Of a stretch of 64,000 nt of DNA, positions 60,538 through 64,000 are shown in pieces. The stretch comes from Lunularia cruciata (taxonomy: Eukaryota > Streptophyta > Marchantiopsida > Lunulariales > Lunulariaceae), in NCBI GenBank assembly GCA_948567375.1, contig OX419757.1, forward strand, positions 19,158,001 to 19,222,000, written 5' to 3'. The notes beneath the pieces were generated by a model. The model did not search any database, was not told the DNA's origin, and saw only the letters and a program-made list of their open reading frames with translations. The position numbers and the translations under genes are program-made. Numbering within the stretch: the first letter of the stretch is position 1; each line of letters begins with the position of its first letter.

Positions 60538-61480
60538 GATTTACCAATTTTTGGTCACATGGGTGTAGACAAGACCTTGGGTACCCTCCAATGCAAATGG
60601 TGGTTCCCAACATGGCATGAGATGTTTGGGAGTTTTTTTGATCATGTGAGAGCTGCCAATGCAACAAGGCCAGTAACCAAAAACCGTGTGGACTCCTTCA
60701 ACCACTCCCCATTCCATCTACTCATTGGGAATGTATAAGCTTAATCTCATCACATCCTTGCCCAATACAAAGCAAGTTCACATAGCCATTGTGGTGTTTG
60801 TGGATAAGCTTAGTAAGCAAATCCATTTGGCACCAACCATTGATATTGTGGATGGTCCAACCTTGGCATAATCTACTTCAACAATTGATTCAAATATCAT
60901 GGGATGTCGTGTATACTCATCTTCAACCATGATCCTTGGGCAAGCACTCTTCTAGATACTTGACACCAAGCTTTCTTTGTTCATAGCCTATCATCCTCAA
61001 ATTGATGGGCAAATTGAATACACACATTTGACTTTGGAGGATATGCTTTTCAGCTTTGTTAATGTTCAACATACCAATTGGGATAAATGTCTTGCAACTA
61101 TGGAGTTTGCATACAATAATTCCAAATAGACAAGCACTAAATTCTCCACTTTCTTCCTCAATTTTGGCCAGGATCCACTTGTTCCAGATTCCTTTCTTGC
61201 TCCTCCTCCATCTCATGTCCCTCATACTTCAACCTTCTTCACAATCATATCCTTATCCCTCCAACAAGCAAAATCTCACCTCCTTGTTGCCCAAAATCAT
61301 CAAAAACAATATGCAGACTACCATTGTCATGATTTCACCTTTCAATTTGGTGATAAAGTTGTGCTCTTGTATAGTAACCCACCCTTCTCACTTGATACCT
61401 AAGTCCGTAAACTTTGCTTCTAATTGGATAGGACCCTTTGAGGTCACATAACTCATTTCTCTTGTTGCTTATCAACTTGC
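60538..61480 (+). pseudogene. Rest of element A integrase, after the E insertion
   Basis: The sequence continues the zinc finger directly: GHMGVDKTLGTL, WWFPTWHEMFG, then CESCQCNKA with the Cys pair (60645-60656). The core has VVFVDKLSKQIHLAPT with the first Asp intact. The second region reads ILIFNHDPW, where the catalytic Asp of the usual SDRD is Asn (codon 60925-60927). The third has AYHPQIDGQIEYTH. The C-terminal part shows FQFGDKVVLL near 61340. Stops are frequent. Confidence 0.9.
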
Positions 61481-61610
61481 CTTGCCTTGTCATATGCACA
61501 TCCACCCTATCTTTCATATTTCCAAGTTGAAACACTTTGTCCCTAATCCATCTTCTTTTCCCTCTTGTGTCCAACCTCCTCCTCCTCCCATCCCTATCAA
61601 TGATCATTAG

Positions 61611-61770
61611 GAATATGAAGTTGATCGTATCCTTGCATATTGCCATATTCAACATGTGGAGTACAAGGTCCTTTGGAAAGAGTATCCCCTTCATGATGCC
61701 ACATGGGAATCTCTTTCTCATCTCCAAAATGCACAAATAGCCATCCAAGAGTTTGAAGCTTCAATGGCAA
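61611..61770 (+). pseudogene. Chromodomain of element A (well preserved)
   Basis: It reads EYEVDRILAYC, then VEYKVLWKEYPLHDATWESL and HLQNAQIAIQEF. This has the aromatic and acidic start, the Y-x-V-x-W-K strand and the A-T-W-E helix start of a chromodomain, open over the whole stretch. In chromoviruses it steers integration towards marked chromatin. It follows integrase and precedes the polypurine region GGTGGAGGAA, so it is the pol C-terminus. Confidence 0.9.
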
Positions 61771-61802
61771 CGAGGACATCACCAACTAGCGGTGGAGGAA
61801 TA

Positions 61803-62216
61803 TATAACAATATGGAGTTTAGTAGCAAAGTTACTTAGTGCTAACAAAGTGGTGAATAGCCAAATTAGCCTACAATATTATAGAATTTTTTAGGAATCTT
61901 CTTGGGAAGCATCCCGGCTAGCTTAGATTTTCACCCCAAGGAAGTAGCTTCTAGAAGGAAGCTTCTAGAAGCTTCCAACTAGCTTAGCTTCCAAGCCAAG
62001 TAGATGGCTCCTAGAAGGAAGCTTCTCAGTTAACTTAGCTTGCACTCCAAGAAAATGGCTCAAGGAAGCTTCTTGAGAAGCTTCTCAAGAGCCCTGTATG
62101 CTCCCTATAAATACCAAAACCAAAGCCCATGCTAGCATTTGGAGTTTACCCATATTCAAGTATCCTTATGTGATCTTCCATTCTCCTATTTCTCTCCTTG
62201 GTCTTGGTCTTTTACA
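61803..62216 (+). repeat. 3' LTR of element A
   Basis: 414 bp matching 50033-50433; the starting TG is now TA. A TATA box TATAAATA is at 62106-62113. It carries the strongest heat-shock-element array of the window at 61949-61975, plus GAAGCTTC pairs near 62019 and 62063-62081. Confidence 0.92.
61949..61975. promoter_or_regulatory. Heat-shock-element array in A 3' LTR
   Basis: 61958-61975 reads GAAgcTTCtaGAAgcTTC, four perfect units with 2-bp gaps. Directly before it TTCtaGAA (61949-61956) adds two more, one base out of register. It lies about 130 bp upstream of the LTR TATA box. Such four-unit sites are the strongest known class of heat-shock factor binding site. Confidence 0.65.
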
Positions 62217-62221
62217 TATAG
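62217..62221 (+). repeat. Target-site duplication of element A, right
   Basis: TATAG, identical to 50028-50032. Confidence 0.9.
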
Positions 62222-64000
62222 GTTAACCTTTAAAAAAATAAGCTATCCACTTCTTTTTTAAATGTCTTGGAAGGTTTTTTAAACACCCAAGTATATAAGA
62301 AGGTTCTTGAATTCCTTACTAGAATATTTAATCCTTCAAAAGTGTTGGAATAGTCATGTCTTCTTTGTCCTAATAAATGTATCTTACTTGTGGCAATAAG
62401 GGCTATTAGAGATCAAAAGAGCTCAATTTGAAATAATAACTTGATGGCTAGAGTCTAAATACTCAAGTAAATTCTCATATCTTGAGTTTGATATGAAAGA
62501 TTAAAGTCTTTACATGTTAGGCCGTACAAGAATCTGAGTATAAGTTATTTTTCCATAATATTTACCTTGTTAGCAAGTTATATAAAAGCTTTTCAATAAG
62601 ATGGTTTTTGTAAGACACTACAACTTTTGTTCAATAACCAATAAGTTATGGAAACTAGTTACAATAGGCCAAATTGCAAAATTTGCAAGTTGAGCAGATG
62701 AGACTTAAATTTGGGGGTCTATCTACCAGAAAAAAATCTACTTGACCTTTGAGCTATTGGTGAGATACTATCAATATTCATTTAAAAGAAAAAATATTTC
62801 TATAAGCAAATATGTATAGACGGAGTTTTGAAAACTAGTACACAATTAAATCGTGGTGTTCTCTAACTTGGACTTTGAATACCATGACTAAAAATTAAGA
62901 CATGTGCATTTTTTTGGTTTTCCAAAGCAACCATTCTTCTTTGTCATAAAAAGCTTAAGCTTAAGCATAAAAAGCTTCCTTGGAATAGTTTTCTATCAAG
63001 ACAAAGTTTGAACTGCATAAGGGTAAGGCCTCACAACTTGAGTCTTAGGATTATGGTTTGGGTATAAGTTTTAGAGACTAAGAGAGAAGGAGATCTAAAG
63101 TAATAAAAAGAAATTTAACAAAAAAAGTTGAAAAGAAGAAAGTCTCCAAGATAGAATTTACTTAGAATCCAAGTTAAAATTTAGTAGTTATATGATCAAA
63201 AGATTTGAGGGTAATCATTTTTTTGTGAAGATTTAACTCCTAGCTTTATGACAATGCAAGCAATGATACCATAGCCTTGACTTTGGGACTTTAGTTTAAG
63301 TTGTTGAATTATTCTTATTGGCCACAAACTATAAGTTATAAATAACCTAAGGTAAACCTAACTAAACTCCATATATAGTTAAGGTGGACTTTATGGACCA
63401 TGAAGTTGTTAGATTGATGAAAATAATACAAGGATTGTTAAATACATAAATTAATATCCTAATATTTTATTGAATTCCCTATGTTGGTTATTTGGTACAA
63501 AGGCTAGACAATTTAGAAACATAAAAACTATTATGTACAATATGTTAAGCTTGAAGTGCAATTCTGGCCCAAATGAAGTAGAGTCAGTTTGAGTTTTTGC
63601 CTCCAACCACCACCATCCCTATGGATAGTTACAGCAAGAGATAAAATATGTTATTGCTAGAACTACTAACATTGGTGTTTTTGGTGCAAGATAGTATCAA
63701 GATCACAAATATTGCACATAAGCTTCAAAGAGGTAGTGGTATTACAATAAGAATATTCAAGATATCCACTAATGAAAAATCATTTGTAGTCTTTTTGGTA
63801 TCTTGTAAATTTGTTGAATATTTTAAATAATGACTTCAACTATTTTACCATTATTATTTATCAAAATGTTACAAGTTTCAAGGATCTTTGTTCTTAATAC
63901 ATATGCCTTCAACTCTATCCAAACACCTACTTAGAGGAATAAATTATTTCTACATAAGGGTTTCTCAAGTGTTATGTCTAACACCCAAGATTCCATTTTT
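62222..64000. other. AT-rich flank, nothing recognised
   Basis: Sequence beyond element A with only short, motif-free frames. A small repeated CATAAAAAGCTT phrase lies at about 62945-62975. No gene or element could be supported. Confidence 0.4.

Larger units (their letters stand above)
50033..62216 (+). mobile_element. Element A: Ty3/gypsy chromovirus interrupted by copia element E
   Basis: A plus-strand element with LTRs 50033-50433 and 61803-62216, primer site 50435-50446, gag, protease, RT, RNase H, integrase and chromodomain in chromovirus order, a purine-rich tract before the 3' LTR, and perfect TATAG duplications. Without E and one duplication copy it is about 5.6 kb. E split its integrase zinc finger. 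Most in-frame stops are TAG, TAA or TGA where related elements have Gln, Arg or Trp codons. The LTRs look about 80-85% identical by eye. Confidence 0.95.

Noticed and set aside
61335-61748. Minus-strand frame of 137 codons near the end of element A
   Set aside because: It overlaps the plus-strand integrase C-terminus and chromodomain, which have clear motifs, so it is an antisense shadow.
1-64000. tRNA, rRNA or other RNA genes
   Set aside because: None was recognised when reading the sequence; the tRNA-like pieces seen are primer-binding sites of the retrotransposons. A covariance-model scan would be needed for a firm negative.

Overview
The window looks like plant nuclear DNA dominated by old, nested LTR retrotransposons. 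The evidence is three Ty3/gypsy elements whose pol ends in a chromodomain (chromoviruses), a fourth Ty3/gypsy element of another lineage, one complete Ty1/copia element, initiator-methionine-tRNA type primer sites (forms of TGGTATCAGAGC) and a plant telo-box. The DNA is AT-rich. A bryophyte such as a moss is my best guess for the source, but this rests on general appearance only. No intact host gene could be recognised in the 64 kb.

Layout: 1-7000 is low-repeat, less AT-rich DNA with a telo-box and twelve copies of the 7-mer TACAGTA/TACTGTA, and may be promoter or intergenic sequence of a neighbouring gene. 7001-11380 is AT-rich with nothing recognisable. 11380-12035 is a GC-richer island with exon-like reading frames in different phases, possibly a decayed gene. 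12036-15928 is AT-rich with small repeats. 15929-23064 is element D, a minus-strand chromovirus. 24032-24776 is a solo LTR. 24782-28046 is AT-rich and holds a hairpin with 100-bp arms. 28149-44295 is element C, a minus-strand gypsy element; a second solo LTR (28255-29020) sits in its 3' LTR, and a whole chromovirus, element B (35789-42092, minus strand), sits in its gag region. 44296-50027 is mostly unassigned, with a degenerate coding segment near 48.0-48.45 kb. 50033-62216 is element A, a plus-strand chromovirus whose integrase zinc finger is interrupted by copia element E (53976-60532). 62222-64000 is unassigned.

The order of events can be read from target-site duplications: E jumped into A (cccat), B into C (cttta/ctcta), a B-family LTR into the C LTR (ctaag), another into unassigned DNA (caaga), and A itself has tatag on both sides. 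All elements are dead. Most premature stops are explained by one C-to-T or G-to-A change in CAG, CAA, CGA or TGG codons, and several catalytic Asp codons have become Asn or Glu, as expected if heavily methylated cytosines deaminated.

The most interesting signal is regulatory. The LTRs of A and D, two diverged relatives, carry arrays of perfect heat-shock elements (alternating GAA and TTC with 2-bp gaps) upstream of a TATA box, resembling the layout known from the heat-activated copia element ONSEN but here in chromoviruses. Other points are a four-unit 60-bp tandem repeat in the A protease-RT linker, an LTR subfamily with an internal duplication, a probable LTR-LTR junction, and the long hairpin.
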